Below are positions 37,715 through 50,922 of a stretch of DNA of 64,000 nt, piece after piece. The position numbers and the translations under genes are program-made. Origin of the DNA: Magnetospirillum fulvum MGU-K5. Lineage in GTDB: Bacteria > Pseudomonadota > Alphaproteobacteria > Rhodospirillales > Magnetospirillaceae. The stretch covers positions 19,164 to 83,163 of the forward strand of contig NZ_AQPH01000009.1 in the NCBI RefSeq assembly GCF_000442515.1. The letters run 5' to 3'. Numbering within the stretch: position 1 is the first letter of the stretch; each line of letters starts with the position of its first letter. The notes beneath the pieces are model-generated. The model worked only from the letters and a program-made list of their open reading frames with translations. It searched no databases and had not been told where the DNA came from.

Positions 37715-38317
37715 TTACCGGGTCTGGTGCAACGGTTGCAGCGGCCCGCAATCGACGCTGCCCCGGTTGGGTTCGACCGCCGCCAGCGGGGCGCAGGCGA
37801 CCAGCGAGGCATGACAGCGCCGGGTCAGTCGCTGATATTCGGCGGTTCCGGCCGATTTCCAGGCGATCTCGTCCTCGGTGACGGGGCGCAGCACCCGGGC
37901 CGGGGTTCCGGCGGCCAGACTGCCGGGCGGGATCGTTTCCCCGGCTTTGACGAAGGATTGGGCGGCGACGATGCTGTTCTCGCCGATCGTCACCCCGTCC
38001 ATCAGCACCGCGTTCATCCCGACCAGGGCGTTACGGCCAATCCGGCAGCCATGGAGAATCGCGCCATGGCCGATATGGCCGTCGGTGTCGATCACCACCT
38101 CTTCGCGGGGGAAGGCGTGCAGCACGCAGCAATCCTGGACATTGGCGCCCGCACCGATCCGGATCGCCCCGAAATCGCCGCGCAGTGAGGCCAGCGGCCC
38201 GATATAGCAGCCCGGCCCGACCACCACGTCGCCGATCAGAACCGCGCTGGGGTGAACGAAGGCGGTGGGATCGACGACGGGGACGATTCCATCGATGGCA
38301 TACACGGTCAGACTCAT
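37715..38317 (-). CDS. Gamma-carbonic-anhydrase-like hexapeptide-repeat protein (PaaY type)
   Basis: Left-handed beta-helix protein of 200 residues with many hexapeptide repeats ([63 protein letters not shown]). Metal-ligand histidines of gamma-carbonic anhydrases are present ([16 protein letters not shown]). PaaY-type members act as thioesterases in aromatic or CoA metabolism, which would fit the neighbouring acyl-CoA genes. The second ATG (38317), with GAGGG six bases upstream, is preferred; it overlaps the TetR stop codon by one base. Confidence 0.85.
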   Translation of the reverse strand: MSLTVYAIDGIVPVVDPTAFVHPSAVLIGDVVVGPGCYIGPLASLRGDFGAIRIGAGANVQDCCVLHAFPREEVVIDTDGHIGHGAILHGCRIGRNALVGMNAVLMDGVTIGENSIVAAQSFVKAGETIPPGSLAAGTPARVLRPVTEDEIAWKSAGTAEYQRLTRRCHASLVACAPLAAVEPNRGSVDCGPLQPLHQTR

Positions 38318-38946
38318 CATGAACCCTCGGGGTTGGAGGAGGGCGGCCGGGGCGTCTTGTCCCCCACCGCGTCCAGCACCATGCCGGTGTAAAGCGTCAC
38401 CACATCATCGGCGCCAAGCCGTCCGTCGGGCCGGAACCAAGTGCACACCCCGGTCAGCATCGCCAGGATGCCATAGGCCGCGACCTGGGGATCGGCGACG
38501 CTGAACCGGCCCTCGGCCAGCCCGTCTTCCAGGATCGTGATCAGCCGCTGTTCATAGGCGCGTCGCATCGCGACGATGATGTCGTAATTCTCGGGATCAA
38601 GGCTGCGCAGTTCGGAATAGCAGATGAACACCTCGCGCTTGCGGGCGATGTGATAGCTGACGTGGAAGGCGGCGAAGGTCTGCAATTTCTGGTGCGCGTC
38701 TCCGGCCGGGGCCAGCGCCTCGTCCAGGCTGGAAAGCAGGTCTTCCATATGCTTGCGCAACAGCCCGAACAGCAGATCCTGCTTGGTGCTGATGTGGTTG
38801 TAGAGCGATCCGACCTGAAGCCCGACCTCGGTCGCGAGGTGGCGCAGGCTCATCGCCTCGTAGCCTTTCTCGTAGATCAGCCGCAACCCGGCCTGGCTGA
38901 TTGCCTCCATCGTCTTTGGACCGTGTGATCCCGCCGTTCGCGCCAT
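38317..38946 (-). CDS. TetR family regulator of the liu operon
   Basis: Dimeric transcriptional repressor of 209 residues with an N-terminal helix-turn-helix ([27 protein letters not shown], ~33-59). ATG 38946 gives the standard TetR N-terminus ([21 protein letters not shown]); the longer frame upstream would add an unlikely basic stretch. It is divergent to the liu operon, with an A/T palindrome between, and likely controls that operon in response to an acyl-CoA. Confidence 0.88.
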   Translation of the reverse strand: MARTAGSHGPKTMEAISQAGLRLIYEKGYEAMSLRHLATEVGLQVGSLYNHISTKQDLLFGLLRKHMEDLLSSLDEALAPAGDAHQKLQTFAAFHVSYHIARKREVFICYSELRSLDPENYDIIVAMRRAYEQRLITILEDGLAEGRFSVADPQVAAYGILAMLTGVCTWFRPDGRLGADDVVTLYTGMVLDAVGDKTPRPPSSNPEGS

Positions 38947-39109
38947 CGTTTGTTCCGTTCGCGTCAATGCCCGTTCGCCGTGGCACGGTACGGGGCAGCC
39001 CTGGACGATTCCAATCCTTTTGCCCCGGATCATCACCGGGACTCCCGCTCTGATCGGATCGGTCGTCGCCATCCGATAGTGCTGCAAGTAAGCCTTGCGC
39101 GGCAATTAA

Positions 39110-39129
39110 AAAAACGTATGATCGTTTTT
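39110..39129. promoter_or_regulatory. Candidate TetR operator of the liu operon
   Basis: AAAAACG-TATGAT-CGTTTTT is a 20-bp inverted repeat with perfect 7-bp arms, in the 248-bp gap between the tetR and liu genes and 65 bases before the first liu start codon. It is strongly A/T-rich in a G/C-rich context, a usual feature of TetR operators, and lies where it could cover the promoter. Confidence 0.6.
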
Positions 39130-39194
39130 AACAGAGGCAGTGGCCCGGTTCTCCGGCCCAAACGCCCGATACGATACAGAGCAGGGAGGCTTTG

Positions 39195-40367
39195 ATGGCG
39201 CAGGACCATTCCGCCGTATTCGATTTCGGCCTGGGGTCGGATATCGACATGTTGCGCGACAGCGTGCGGGCATTCGCCGATGAGCGGATTGCCCCGCGCG
39301 CGGCCGAAATCGACCGCAGCGACGACTTCCCCCGCGATCTGTGGCCCGAGATGGGGGCGCTCGGCCTTCATGGCGTCACCGTCGCCGAGGAATATGGCGG
39401 GTCGCAGATGGGTTATCTCGCCCATTGCGTCGCGATGGAAGAGGTCAGCCGCGCCTCGGCCTCGGTCGGGCTGTCCTACGGTGCCCATTCCAATCTCTGT
39501 ATCAACCAAATCCACCGCTGGGGCACCCAGCAGCAGAAGCAGACCTATCTGCCCCGGCTGGTGTCGGGCGAACATGTCGGCGCCCTGGCGATGAGCGAGG
39601 TCGGCGCGGGCTCGGATGTGGTCGGAATGCGTCTGCGGGCGGAGCGGCGCGGCGACCGCTTCGTTCTGAACGGCAGCAAGATGTGGATCACCAACGGCCA
39701 TTACGCCGATACCCTGGTGGTCTATGCCAAGACCGATCCCGCCGCCGGACCGCGCGGCATCACCGCCTTTCTGATCGAGAAGGGGTTCAAGGGGTTCCGC
39801 CCGGCTCAGAAGCTCGACAAGCTGGGGATGCGCGGCTCGCCGACCTCGGAATTGCTGTTCGAGGAATGCGAGGTTCCGGCCGAAAACATCCTGGGCTCCC
39901 TCAATGAGGGGGTAAAGGTGCTGATGAGCGGGCTGGATTACGAACGGGCGGTGCTGGCCGCCGGTCCGCTGGGGATCATGCAGGCGGCGCTTGATCTGGT
40001 GCTGCCCTACATCCACGACCGTCAGCAATTCGGCCAGCCGATCGGCGAGTTCCAGCTGATCCAGGCCAAGATCGCCGACATGTATACCGAGATGAACGCG
40101 TCCCGCGCCTATGTCTATGCGGTGGCGCGGGCGTGTGACGCCGGACGGACCAGCCGCCAGGATGCCGCTGGCGCGATCCTGTATGCCGCCGAACGGGCGA
40201 CCCGCTCGGCGCTGGAGGCGATTCAGATCCTGGGCGGCAACGGCTACATCAACGAGTTCCCCGCCGGGCGGCTGCTCCGCGACGCCAAGCTGTACGAAAT
40301 CGGGGCCGGGACCAGCGAAATCCGCCGGATGCTGATCGGCCGCGAATTGTTCAAGCAAACCGCCTGA
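39195..40367 (+). CDS. liuA: Isovaleryl-CoA dehydrogenase
   Basis: FAD acyl-CoA dehydrogenase of 390 codons minus the leader (389 residues) converting isovaleryl-CoA to 3-methylcrotonyl-CoA. The isovaleryl-CoA-dehydrogenase-specific position of the catalytic base is present: Glu250 in LDYERAVLA, while the position used by other acyl-CoA dehydrogenases reads [25 protein letters not shown] and the flavin motif [14 protein letters not shown] are also visible. ATG 39195 has GGGAGG upstream; a TTG-started frame three bases earlier is rejected. First gene of the leucine degradation operon. Confidence 0.95.
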   Translation: MAQDHSAVFDFGLGSDIDMLRDSVRAFADERIAPRAAEIDRSDDFPRDLWPEMGALGLHGVTVAEEYGGSQMGYLAHCVAMEEVSRASASVGLSYGAHSNLCINQIHRWGTQQQKQTYLPRLVSGEHVGALAMSEVGAGSDVVGMRLRAERRGDRFVLNGSKMWITNGHYADTLVVYAKTDPAAGPRGITAFLIEKGFKGFRPAQKLDKLGMRGSPTSELLFEECEVPAENILGSLNEGVKVLMSGLDYERAVLAAGPLGIMQAALDLVLPYIHDRQQFGQPIGEFQLIQAKIADMYTEMNASRAYVYAVARACDAGRTSRQDAAGAILYAAERATRSALEAIQILGGNGYINEFPAGRLLRDAKLYEIGAGTSEIRRMLIGRELFKQTA

Positions 40368-40405
40368 CCGCGACAGGACGTCCCCGGACGCGAAGGAACC
40401 CAGCT

Positions 40406-42010
40406 ATGATTCTTCACTCTTCCCTGTCGCGGCAGGACCCGACCTTCAAGACCAATGCCGAGGCGATGCGGGCGCTGGTCGAGGATTTGCGGGCCAAGGT
40501 CGCCGAGGTCAAAATGGGCGGCGGCCCCCGGTCCCGCGAGCGTCATCAATCGCGCGGCAAGATGCTGCCGCGTGACCGCGTGCGCGGGCTGCTCGATCCC
40601 GGCACGCCCTATCTCGAACTGTCGCAACTGGCCGCCCATGGCGTGTATGACGAACAGATCGCCTCGGCCGGTTTGTTGACCGGGATCGGCCGGGTGGCCG
40701 GGCGCGAATGCGTCATCATCGCCAACGACGCCACCGTCAAGGGCGGCACCTATTATCCCCTGACGGTCAAGAAGCACCTGCGCGCCCAGGAGATCGCCCG
40801 CGAAAACCGGCTGCCCTGCCTCTATCTGGTCGATTCGGGCGGGGCAAACCTGCCCAACCAGGACGAGGTTTTTCCCGACCGCGAGCATTTCGGCCGCATC
40901 TTCTATAATCAGGCCCTGATGTCGGCGGAAGGCATTCCCCAGATCGCGGTGGTGATGGGAAGCTGCACCGCCGGGGGAGCCTATGTTCCGGCGATGAGCG
41001 ACGAATCGATCATCGTCCGCAACCAGGGCACCATCTTTCTGGGCGGCCCGCCGCTGGTGAAGGCCGCGACCGGCGAAGTGGTGACGGCCGAGGATCTGGG
41101 CGGGGCCGACGTTCATTCCCGCATCTCAGGCGTGACCGACCATTACGCCCATGACGACGCCCACGCTTTGGCGATTGCCCGCCGGGTGGTGGGCACGCTG
41201 AACCGGCCCAAGCGCCCGGATGTCGAATTACGCCCCCCGGTCGAGCCGCTGTATCCCGCCGACGATCTGCATGGGATCGTGCCCACCGATCCGCGCAAGC
41301 CGTTCGATGTGCGCGAGGTGATTGCCCGCTTGGTCGATGGCAGCGCGTTCGACGAGTTCAAGAAGCTGTACGGGACCACCCTGGTCTGCGGCTTCGCTCA
41401 CATCTTCGGCTATCCAGTCGGCATCGTCGCCAATAACGGCATCCTGTTTTCCGAATCCGCTCTGAAAGGCGCTCATTTCGTCGAATTGTGCGCCCAGCGC
41501 GGTATCCCGCTGGTGTTCCTGCAAAACATCACCGGCTTCATGATCGGCCGCAAATACGAAGCGGGCGGCATCGCCAAGGACGGGGCCAAGATGGTTGCCG
41601 CCGTCTCCTGCGCCCGGGTGCCGAAGCTGACGGTGGTGATCGGCGGCAGCTTTGGCGCGGGCAATTACGGGATGTGCGGCCGGGCGTTCTCGCCGCGCTT
41701 TCTGTGGATGTGGCCCAATGCCCGCATCTCGGTGATGGGGGGCGAGCAGGCCGCCAACGTGCTGTCGCAGGTCCGCCGCGACAGTCTGGAGGTGCAGGGC
41801 AAAAGCTGGAGCGTGGAGGAAGAGGCCGCGTTCAAGGCCCCGATCCGCGCCCAGTACGAGACCCAGGGCCATCCTTATTACGCCTCGGCCCGGCTGTGGG
41901 ACGATGGGATCATCGATCCCGCCAATACCCGGATGGTGCTCGGGCTCGGCCTGTCGGCCGCGCTCAACGCTCCGATTGAGCGGACCACCTTCGGCATCTT
42001 CAGAATGTGA
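40406..42010 (+). CDS. liuB: Methylcrotonyl-CoA carboxylase, carboxyltransferase subunit
   Basis: Beta subunit (534 residues) of the biotin enzyme that carboxylates 3-methylcrotonyl-CoA to 3-methylglutaconyl-CoA. Carboxyltransferase landmarks are [48 protein letters not shown] and [20 protein letters not shown], which holds the acyl-CoA-binding region. The gene ends eight bases before the hydratase start. Its biotin subunit is encoded two genes further on. Confidence 0.96.
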   Translation: MILHSSLSRQDPTFKTNAEAMRALVEDLRAKVAEVKMGGGPRSRERHQSRGKMLPRDRVRGLLDPGTPYLELSQLAAHGVYDEQIASAGLLTGIGRVAGRECVIIANDATVKGGTYYPLTVKKHLRAQEIARENRLPCLYLVDSGGANLPNQDEVFPDREHFGRIFYNQALMSAEGIPQIAVVMGSCTAGGAYVPAMSDESIIVRNQGTIFLGGPPLVKAATGEVVTAEDLGGADVHSRISGVTDHYAHDDAHALAIARRVVGTLNRPKRPDVELRPPVEPLYPADDLHGIVPTDPRKPFDVREVIARLVDGSAFDEFKKLYGTTLVCGFAHIFGYPVGIVANNGILFSESALKGAHFVELCAQRGIPLVFLQNITGFMIGRKYEAGGIAKDGAKMVAAVSCARVPKLTVVIGGSFGAGNYGMCGRAFSPRFLWMWPNARISVMGGEQAANVLSQVRRDSLEVQGKSWSVEEEAAFKAPIRAQYETQGHPYYASARLWDDGIIDPANTRMVLGLGLSAALNAPIERTTFGIFRM

Positions 42011-42017
42011 GGCGACG

Positions 42018-42806
42018 ATGACCGAGCAAACGATTCGCGTCTCCCGACGGGGCGACGGGGTGGCCTGTGTCACCCTGGCCCGCGCCCAGGTTCACAACGC
42101 CTTTAACGAGCGGATGATCGCCGACCTGACCAATGCGCTTGTCGCCCTGGGCAAGGACAAGACGGTGCGGGCGGTGGTGCTGGCCGCCGATGGGGCCAGC
42201 TTTTCCGCCGGGGCCGATCTCGACTGGATGCGGCGCAGTGCGACCTATGCCCCGGCCGAAAATCTCGCCGATGCCCAGGGGCTGGCTGAACTGATGCGGG
42301 TGCTGAACACCTTGCCCAAGCCGACGATTGCCCGGGTCCAGGGGGCGGCCTTTGGCGGCGGTGTCGGGCTGGTGGCCTGCTGCGACATCGCGATTGCCGT
42401 CGATAGTGCGGTGTTCTGCCTGTCCGAGGTTCGGCTGGGACTGATCCCGGCGGTGATCTCGCCTTATGTGATCGCGGCGATCGGGGCGCGGGCTGCCAGG
42501 CGCTGGTTCCTGTCCGCCGAACGGTTCGTTGCCGCCGAGGCGTTGCGGCTCGGGCTGCTCCATCGGGTGGTCGAGGCCGACGATCTTGATGCCGCAATCG
42601 AGGAGATGCTGGTTCCGCTGCTGGCCGGGGCGCCCGAGGCTCAGGCCGCCGCCAAGGACCTGATCTTCGCGGTTACCGATCGCCCGCTCTCCCAGGCGCT
42701 GATCGCCGACACCACCCGCCGCATTGCCGAGCAGCGCGCCGGGGCGGAAGGACGCGAAGGGATCGCCGCCTTTTTGAACAAACGCCCGCCGGTGTGGGGA
42801 GGCTGA
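42018..42806 (+). CDS. liuC: Methylglutaconyl-CoA hydratase (enoyl-CoA hydratase family)
   Basis: Crotonase-fold enzyme of 262 residues expected to hydrate 3-methylglutaconyl-CoA to HMG-CoA. The oxyanion-hole segments are FSAGADLDWMRRSA and GAAFGGGVGLVACCDIAIA; the catalytic Glu region is SEVRLGLIPAVISPYV. Its specific role is inferred from its place between the two carboxylase subunit genes. ATG 42018 is chosen over a frame starting inside liuB. Confidence 0.92.
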   Translation: MTEQTIRVSRRGDGVACVTLARAQVHNAFNERMIADLTNALVALGKDKTVRAVVLAADGASFSAGADLDWMRRSATYAPAENLADAQGLAELMRVLNTLPKPTIARVQGAAFGGGVGLVACCDIAIAVDSAVFCLSEVRLGLIPAVISPYVIAAIGARAARRWFLSAERFVAAEALRLGLLHRVVEADDLDAAIEEMLVPLLAGAPEAQAAAKDLIFAVTDRPLSQALIADTTRRIAEQRAGAEGREGIAAFLNKRPPVWGG

Positions 42807-42810
42807 GCCG

Positions 42811-44811
42811 ATGTTTTCGAAAATTCTGATCGCCAATCGCGGCGAAATCGCTTGCCGGATCATCCGTACCGCCCAGCGGATGGGGATCGCTACCGTCGCG
42901 GTTCATTCCGATGCCGATGCCGGATCGGCGCATGTCGCGCTGGCTGACGAAGCCTGGGCGATCGGCCCAGCGCCCAGCCGCGAGTCCTATCTGCGGGCTG
43001 ACAAACTGATCGAGGTGGCGCGCCAGAGCGGGGCCGAGGCGATCCATCCCGGCTATGGCTTCCTGTCCGAAAATGCCGATTTCGCCGAAGCCTGTGCTGC
43101 GGCCGGGCTGGTGTTCATCGGTCCGCCCGTCAGCGCGATCCGGGCGATGGGCGGCAAGAGCGAGGCCAAGGCGCTGATGGAACAAGCCGGGGTGCCGCTG
43201 GTTCCCGGCTATCACGGCACCGATCAGGACCCGGCGGTGCTGGCCGAAGCCGCCGAGCGGATCGGCTATCCGGTGCTGATCAAGGCATCGGCGGGCGGCG
43301 GCGGCAAGGGGATGCGGGTGGTCGAGTCCCCCGACGACTTCGCCGCCCATCTTGCCGGAGCCAAGCGCGAAGCCGCCGGATCGTTCGGCAACGACCGCGT
43401 GTTGATCGAGAAATATCTGGCTCGGCCGCGCCATGTCGAAATCCAGGTGTTCGCCGATGGCTTCGGCCATGCGGTGTCGCTGTTCGAGCGCGATTGCTCG
43501 ATCCAGCGCCGCCATCAGAAAGTGATCGAGGAAGCCCCCGCACCGGGGATGGACCCCGCCGTACGCCGCCGGATGGGAGAGGCCGCGATCGCCGCCGCCC
43601 AGGCGATCGACTATCGCGGCGCGGGCACCGTCGAGTTCCTGCTCGAGCCGGACGGCAGCTTCTATTTCATGGAGATGAACACCCGTCTTCAGGTCGAACA
43701 TCCCGTCACCGAATTCATCACCGGCCTCGATCTGGTCGAGTGGCAGTTGCGGGTGGCGGCGGGGCAGCCCTTGCCGCTCGGGCAGGAGGATCTGTCGATC
43801 CGGGGGCACGCGATCGAGGTTCGTCTTTATGCCGAAGACCCCGATGCCGGGTTCATGCCCGCCACCGGCTGCCTTGATCATCTGCGGTTCCCGGTGACCG
43901 GCCCGCATCTGCGAGTCGATAGTGGGGTGCGCCAGGGTGACCGCATCTCGGTCCATTATGACCCGATGATTGCCAAGCTGATCGTGTGGGACGAGGACCG
44001 CGAGGGAGCGGTGCGCCGTCTTCGCGCTGCTCTGGCCGCGACCGAGGTGGCGGGGCTGGCGACCAATCTGACCTTCCTGGCCGCGATTGCCGCCCATCCG
44101 GCCTTTGCCGCCGCCGATCTCGATACCGGCTTTATCGAGCGTCACCGCGCCCAGTTGCTGCCGCCGCCCCAGCCGGTGCCCGACGCGGTGCTGGGGCTGG
44201 TCTGCCTCGGGCTGCTGCTCGAACGCCGGGCCACCGCCGAGCGTGACGCGGCCCGGTCCAGCGATCCCTACAGCCCGTGGGCGCTGTGCGACGGCTGGCG
44301 GCTGAATGACGACGCCCATGACAGCCTGCATTTGCGCCATGGCGAGACCGATCTGGTCGTTCCGCTGATCTACCGGCCCTGGGGCTATGAACTGACCCTG
44401 CCGGGCGGGCCGGTCGAGGCACGGGGCACCCTGACCGCCGATGGCCGTCTGTCCGGCGAAATCGGGACGGTGCGCCGTCAGGCCGGATATGTCCGTCGCG
44501 GGGCCGATCTGTCGCTGTTCCTCGGCGGGCGCGCTCACCGTCTGACCGTCGTCGATCCCTTGCCGACCGACGAGCCGGAAGAGGCGGCGTCCGGAGTGGT
44601 CGCGCCGATGCCCGGTACGGTGATCGCCGTGCTGGTCGAAGCCGGGGCCCGGGTGACCCAGGGCCAGCCGCTGGTGGTGATGGAGGCGATGAAGATGGAG
44701 CACACCCTGAAGGCCCCGGCCAACGGGATCGTCTCGGGGCTGCATTTCACGGTGGGTGCCCTGGTTGACGAGGGAGAGTCCCTGGTCGCGTTCGAGGCGG
44801 AGGTGGCGTAA
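42811..44811 (+). CDS. liuD: Methylcrotonyl-CoA carboxylase, biotin carboxylase/BCCP subunit
   Basis: Alpha subunit of 666 residues. The biotin carboxylase part begins FSKILIANRGEIACRIIRTA, with the ATP-grasp loop KASAGGGGKGMRVV and catalytic MEMNTRLQVEH. The C-terminal biotinyl domain carries the acceptor lysine in VMEAMKMEH (Lys628). It follows liuC by four bases and precedes the lyase gene by two. Confidence 0.97.
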   Translation: MFSKILIANRGEIACRIIRTAQRMGIATVAVHSDADAGSAHVALADEAWAIGPAPSRESYLRADKLIEVARQSGAEAIHPGYGFLSENADFAEACAAAGLVFIGPPVSAIRAMGGKSEAKALMEQAGVPLVPGYHGTDQDPAVLAEAAERIGYPVLIKASAGGGGKGMRVVESPDDFAAHLAGAKREAAGSFGNDRVLIEKYLARPRHVEIQVFADGFGHAVSLFERDCSIQRRHQKVIEEAPAPGMDPAVRRRMGEAAIAAAQAIDYRGAGTVEFLLEPDGSFYFMEMNTRLQVEHPVTEFITGLDLVEWQLRVAAGQPLPLGQEDLSIRGHAIEVRLYAEDPDAGFMPATGCLDHLRFPVTGPHLRVDSGVRQGDRISVHYDPMIAKLIVWDEDREGAVRRLRAALAATEVAGLATNLTFLAAIAAHPAFAAADLDTGFIERHRAQLLPPPQPVPDAVLGLVCLGLLLERRATAERDAARSSDPYSPWALCDGWRLNDDAHDSLHLRHGETDLVVPLIYRPWGYELTLPGGPVEARGTLTADGRLSGEIGTVRRQAGYVRRGADLSLFLGGRAHRLTVVDPLPTDEPEEAASGVVAPMPGTVIAVLVEAGARVTQGQPLVVMEAMKMEHTLKAPANGIVSGLHFTVGALVDEGESLVAFEAEVA

Positions 44812-44813
44812 CG

Positions 44814-45710
44814 ATGGCCCGCCCCGCGCGTGTCACGCTGGTCGAGGTTGGCCCCCGCGACGGCCTCCAGAACGAGGCGGTGCCGGTTTCGCTCGACATC
44901 AAGCTGGCGCTGGTCGAGCGTCTCGCTGCCGCCGGGCTGCCGGTGGTCGAAGCCGGATCGTTCGTCTCGCCGCGTCGGGTGCCGCAAATGGCGGGATCGG
45001 CCGAACTGTACCGGCGTCTGACCCGCCGCCCCGGCACCGCTTATCCGGCCCTGGTGCCCAACCTCCAGGGGCTGGCGGCGGCTCTGGACGCTGGCGTGAC
45101 CGAAGCGGCTTTGTTCGTTTCGGCCTCGGAAGGGTTCAGCCAGCGCAACATCGCCTGTTCCATCGCCGACAGTCTGGCCCGGATCGCTCCGGTCGCGTCC
45201 GAGGTGATCGCCCAGGGGGTACGGCTGCGCGGCTATGTCTCCTGCGTGCTCGGTTGCCCCTATGACGGCGCGGTTGCGCCCGAGGCGGTGGCGGACATTT
45301 CGGCGCGGCTGCTCGATCTTGGCTGTGACGAGATTTCCCTGGGCGACACGATCGGGATCGGCACCGCCGATGCCGTCCGCGCTCTGCTCGACGTTGTCGC
45401 GGCCCGCATTCCGGCCGAGCGGATCGCGATGCACTTTCACGACACCTATGGCCAGGGCGTCGCTAATGTCCTGGTCAGCCTGGAGGCTGGGATTGCCACC
45501 TTCGATTGCTCGGTTGCCGGTCTGGGTGGCTGTCCCTTTGCTGTCGGCGCGACCGGCAATGTCGCGACCGAGGATGTTTTGTACCTGCTGAACGGTTTGG
45601 GTATCGAGACCGGAATCGATCTTCGGAGCGTTGCCGAAACCGGGGCCTGGATCAGCGCTCAATTGGGGCGGGACAGCGCGTCCCGCGCCGGGAGGGCGCT
45701 GCTCGCTTAA
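44814..45710 (+). CDS. liuE: Hydroxymethylglutaryl-CoA lyase
   Basis: TIM-barrel lyase of 298 residues cleaving HMG-CoA to acetyl-CoA and acetoacetate. The signature [12 protein letters not shown] (~10-21) carries the metal-binding Asp, and the catalytic Cys lies in [19 protein letters not shown]. The metal-ligand pair HFHDTYGQG is present. It is the last step of the core leucine pathway; the two downstream synthetases are probably accessory. Confidence 0.96.
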   Translation: MARPARVTLVEVGPRDGLQNEAVPVSLDIKLALVERLAAAGLPVVEAGSFVSPRRVPQMAGSAELYRRLTRRPGTAYPALVPNLQGLAAALDAGVTEAALFVSASEGFSQRNIACSIADSLARIAPVASEVIAQGVRLRGYVSCVLGCPYDGAVAPEAVADISARLLDLGCDEISLGDTIGIGTADAVRALLDVVAARIPAERIAMHFHDTYGQGVANVLVSLEAGIATFDCSVAGLGGCPFAVGATGNVATEDVLYLLNGLGIETGIDLRSVAETGAWISAQLGRDSASRAGRALLA

Positions 45711-45780
45711 TCCATCACGATCAGCCGGAGCGGGGATCAACTCCGCCCGGACACCGATATCAACGCTGTGGGAGGCGGAC

Positions 45781-47475
45781 ATGGAAAACAGCATTCTCAG
45801 TTACGTCCACGGAGCCAACGACACCACGCTGCTTTCCGACACGATCGGGGCTCAGCTCGACCGGATTGCGGCCCGGTTTCCCGAGCGCGAGGCCCTGGTG
45901 GTCGTCCATCAGGATATAAGGTGGAGCTATGACCGCCTGCGGCAGGAAACCGATGCCTTTGCCGCCGGGTTGCTCGCGCTGGGGTTAAAGCCGGGCGACC
46001 GCGTCGGTATCTGGTCGCAGAACAATGTCGAATGGGTGGTGACCCAGTTCGCCACCGCCAAGGCCGGTCTGATCCTGGTCAACATCAACCCGGCTTATCG
46101 CCTGCACGAGCTTGAATATGCCGTCAACAAGGTCGGCTGTGTCGCGCTGATCCTGTCGCCCGCCTTCAAGCAGAGCGATTACATCGCGATGATGCGCACC
46201 CTGGCGCCCGAACTGGAGACCTGTCGGCCGGGGGCGCTGCACGCGGCCCGGCTGCCCGATTTGCGGGTGGTGATCCGAATGGGAGCCGAGGCGAGCCCCG
46301 GCATGGTGTCGTTTTGCGATGTCGCCGGGCTGGCCGATGACAGCCACCGCGCCCGGCTGGCTGAGATCGCCCCGACCCTGCAATTCGATGACCCGATCAA
46401 CATCCAGTTCACCAGCGGCACTACCGGGCGGCCCAAGGGCGCGACGCTGACCCATCATAATATCCTCAACAACGGCTATTTCGTCGCCGAGGGAATCCGC
46501 ATCACCGAAGCCGACCGGATGTGTATTCCGGTGCCGTTCTATCATTGCTTCGGGATGGTGATGGGCAATCTGGGGGCGATCACCCACGGGGCCTGCATGG
46601 TGATCCCGGGCGAAGGGTTCGATCCCGAACGGGTGCTTCAGGCGGTCGAGCGGGAACGCTGCACCTCGCTCTATGGCGTGCCGACGATGTTTGTCGCCCT
46701 GCTGAACCACCCCGATTTCGGCCGCTACGATGTGTCGTCGCTGCGAACCGGGATCATGGCCGGGTCGCCTTGCCCGATCGAGGTGATGCGTCAGGTGATG
46801 GACCGCCTGCACATGCCCCAGATCACCATCGCCTATGGCATGACCGAGACCAGCCCGGTCAGCTTTCAATGCGCGGTCGATGATCCGGTTGATCGCCGGG
46901 TCTCGACGGTGGGGCGGATTCATCCCCATGTCGAAGCGAAAATCGTCGATCCCCAGGGTCGCGTCGTGCCGCGCGGCGTTTCGGGCGAGCTTCTCGTCCG
47001 GGGCTATTCAGTGATGCGGGGCTATTGGGGTGAAGAGGATTTGACCCGTCAGGCGATTGATTCCGGGCGCTGGATGCATACCGGCGATCTGGCGGTGATC
47101 GATGCCGAGGGCTATGGCAACATCGTCGGCCGGATCAAGGACATGGTGATTCGCGGTGGCGAGAATATCTATCCCCGCGAGGTCGAGGAATTTCTCTACC
47201 GCCATCCCAAGATCCGCGACGTCCAGGTCTTTGGCATCCCCGATCACCAATATGGCGAGCAATTGTGCGCCTGGGTCGTGCTGAAGGACGACACCGACAT
47301 GACCGAGGCGGAATTGATCGCCTTCTGCGCCGACGAGATCGCCCACTACAAGATCCCGAAGGTGATCCGCTTCGTCGAGTCCTTCCCGATGACCGCGACG
47401 GGCAAGATTCAGAAGTTCGTGATGCGCAAGATGATGATCGAGGAATTGCAGATCGACGAACTGAAGACCGCCTGA
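45781..47475 (+). CDS. Acyl-CoA synthetase (AMP-binding, fatty-acyl type)
   Basis: AMP-forming acyl-CoA ligase of 564 residues. P-loop-like motif A3 is [19 protein letters not shown]5 TYGMTE-like segment is [11 protein letters not shown]7/A8 is [25 protein letters not shown], and the catalytic Lys near the end is TGKIQKF. It likely activates branched or medium-chain fatty acids entering the operon. Start ATG 45781 is followed by [11 protein letters not shown]; the longer frame upstream is a shadow of the lyase gene end. Confidence 0.9.
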   Translation: MENSILSYVHGANDTTLLSDTIGAQLDRIAARFPEREALVVVHQDIRWSYDRLRQETDAFAAGLLALGLKPGDRVGIWSQNNVEWVVTQFATAKAGLILVNINPAYRLHELEYAVNKVGCVALILSPAFKQSDYIAMMRTLAPELETCRPGALHAARLPDLRVVIRMGAEASPGMVSFCDVAGLADDSHRARLAEIAPTLQFDDPINIQFTSGTTGRPKGATLTHHNILNNGYFVAEGIRITEADRMCIPVPFYHCFGMVMGNLGAITHGACMVIPGEGFDPERVLQAVERERCTSLYGVPTMFVALLNHPDFGRYDVSSLRTGIMAGSPCPIEVMRQVMDRLHMPQITIAYGMTETSPVSFQCAVDDPVDRRVSTVGRIHPHVEAKIVDPQGRVVPRGVSGELLVRGYSVMRGYWGEEDLTRQAIDSGRWMHTGDLAVIDAEGYGNIVGRIKDMVIRGGENIYPREVEEFLYRHPKIRDVQVFGIPDHQYGEQLCAWVVLKDDTDMTEAELIAFCADEIAHYKIPKVIRFVESFPMTATGKIQKFVMRKMMIEELQIDELKTA

Positions 47476-47506
47476 TCCTCCGTCCAGTCAGCAGGGAACC
47501 AACGCC

Positions 47507-49458
<1,952 letters not shown>

Positions 49459-49877
49459 CGCTGCCACCGTTCTTCTGACGTCACGGTCCCGTTTGCCCCG
49501 ACCTCAATCGCCCGATCTTGTCAGACTGACGAGGTCGGGCGAATTTATTATTATAATTTGCGCGTCAGGGTGTGCGTCATGCGCAGCCTTGGCAGGCAAT
49601 ACGAAGGGTTCCTAAATCGATCTGAGAGATAAGCTGTGTTCGTCCGCTCTGAGTCTTTTGTCATATCCGATATGGCCTGGGGTATCCGTCTCTGGTGAGA
49701 TTGGATATTGACAGCTCGCCGTGCGGTTTATTTAAATATATAGTCTGAATTGATTTTCATTTTATGTTTCATGTCTTTCCGAACGTGAACAAATGATGAC
49801 ATCTAGAGACGAAATGTTGCACAGGATGCTCGGTTTTTGATCGATCCGGGCGGAGCGTAGACGAAAAAGGGACCGAG
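49459..49877. other. Intergenic region between the liu and secretion operons
   Basis: Contains the strong terminator at 49509-49541. The rest (49545-49870) is A/T-rich, with tracts such as TTTATTTAAATATATAG near 49730, and is the probable promoter region of the following operon. No gene is supported. Confidence 0.6.
49509..49541 (+). terminator. Terminator of the liu operon
   Basis: A 14-bp stem (CGCCCGATCTTGTC/GACGAGGTCGGGCG, with G:U pairs) and 5-base loop is followed by AATTTATTATTATAATTT. It lies about 50 bases past the synthetase stop codon. Confidence 0.85.
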
Positions 49878-50753
49878 ATGACGTTTCCGACCGACAGCCT
49901 TCGTGACGAACAGGCTTTTGCCGAATCCTGGCAAAAAGTACATGCCGCCATCGAGACTGGTGCGTCCCTTGAGGCGATTGCCGCTGTCGCGCCGGATTTT
50001 CCCGCACGGGTCGCGCATCGTCTGCTGCCGCTTCACCAAACTCTGCGTGGATTGGGGCTTTCGGCTCCCGATCTGGCCGATCAGGGGCAGAAACTGGTGG
50101 CGGTAACGGAGACGTATGTCCGGCTTCACTTCACCGACCGTTCGGCCGAGGGGCGGGAGCTTCTTGTCGACGTCACCCGCAACGGCAATGCCTTTCTGTC
50201 GGGGCGTCGCTATGAATCCAGCCTGTCGCGGGTCAGCCTGTCCGACGCCGAGATCGCCCGAACCAACATTCTGAAAATCGATATCGACCGGACCGAAGGG
50301 GTGATCATCGTCACCTTCATGACCTTCGACGGGCGCCCGGCCCGGATCGTGTTCAATCCCGCCTGCCCGATTGATCCGGTGGTTGACGGGACGATTCCCC
50401 AGGCGGCGTTTGACACGCTGCGCCAAAGCGCTCCCGCTGAGGGATTGCGCCGTCTGATCGCTCTGGCGATCGAAGCGACGGAGCGGGATGGGGCGTCCAG
50501 CGGTTTTTGGCGGCGGTTGACCAATCGAGACCTCCGCCGGGCTTATTCCGACCGCCAGAGCCTGGAGGCCCTGGCTGTGTCGATTGCCGACCGACCTCTG
50601 ACTGGCGAGGCGTGGCAGCGTGCCGTCGCCTCGTTCGACATTTTGTTGGCCCGTCTTGGCGGCGACGGTTTGTCCGGGCAGTTGCTCGAAATTCGTGCCT
50701 TGGTTGCGGTTGGGATATACCGCCTTACCGGCGAACAGTCGGCAGCCAAATAG
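49878..50753 (+). CDS. Hypothetical protein (291 aa), possibly part of the secretion locus
   Basis: No family was recognized. The protein is soluble, without signal peptide or membrane helix, with helical N-terminal (DEQAFAESWQKVHAAIETGASLEAI) and C-terminal parts and a central beta-rich segment (RYESSLSRVSLSDAEIARTNILKIDIDRTEGVIIVTFMTFDGRPARIVF). A GACCGAG sequence lies before the ATG. It precedes the secretion genes by about 170 bp in the same direction, so it may be a regulatory or chaperone-like partner, but nothing in the sequence proves this. Confidence 0.75.
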   Translation: MTFPTDSLRDEQAFAESWQKVHAAIETGASLEAIAAVAPDFPARVAHRLLPLHQTLRGLGLSAPDLADQGQKLVAVTETYVRLHFTDRSAEGRELLVDVTRNGNAFLSGRRYESSLSRVSLSDAEIARTNILKIDIDRTEGVIIVTFMTFDGRPARIVFNPACPIDPVVDGTIPQAAFDTLRQSAPAEGLRRLIALAIEATERDGASSGFWRRLTNRDLRRAYSDRQSLEALAVSIADRPLTGEAWQRAVASFDILLARLGGDGLSGQLLEIRALVAVGIYRLTGEQSAAK

Positions 50754-50922
50754 ATACCTTTGCGATCCGCGTGATAGAGGTCTTTTGCGAATAAAACCCT
50801 AGGTTGGCGTTCGTCACGGTTTCGTCATGAATTTTACCGATTATTGATCTATATGTGTGACCATTCCGAACATATGCGCCACGACATCGGGGTGCGGGGC
50901 GAATTGGGGTGCTGAGGTGTTT

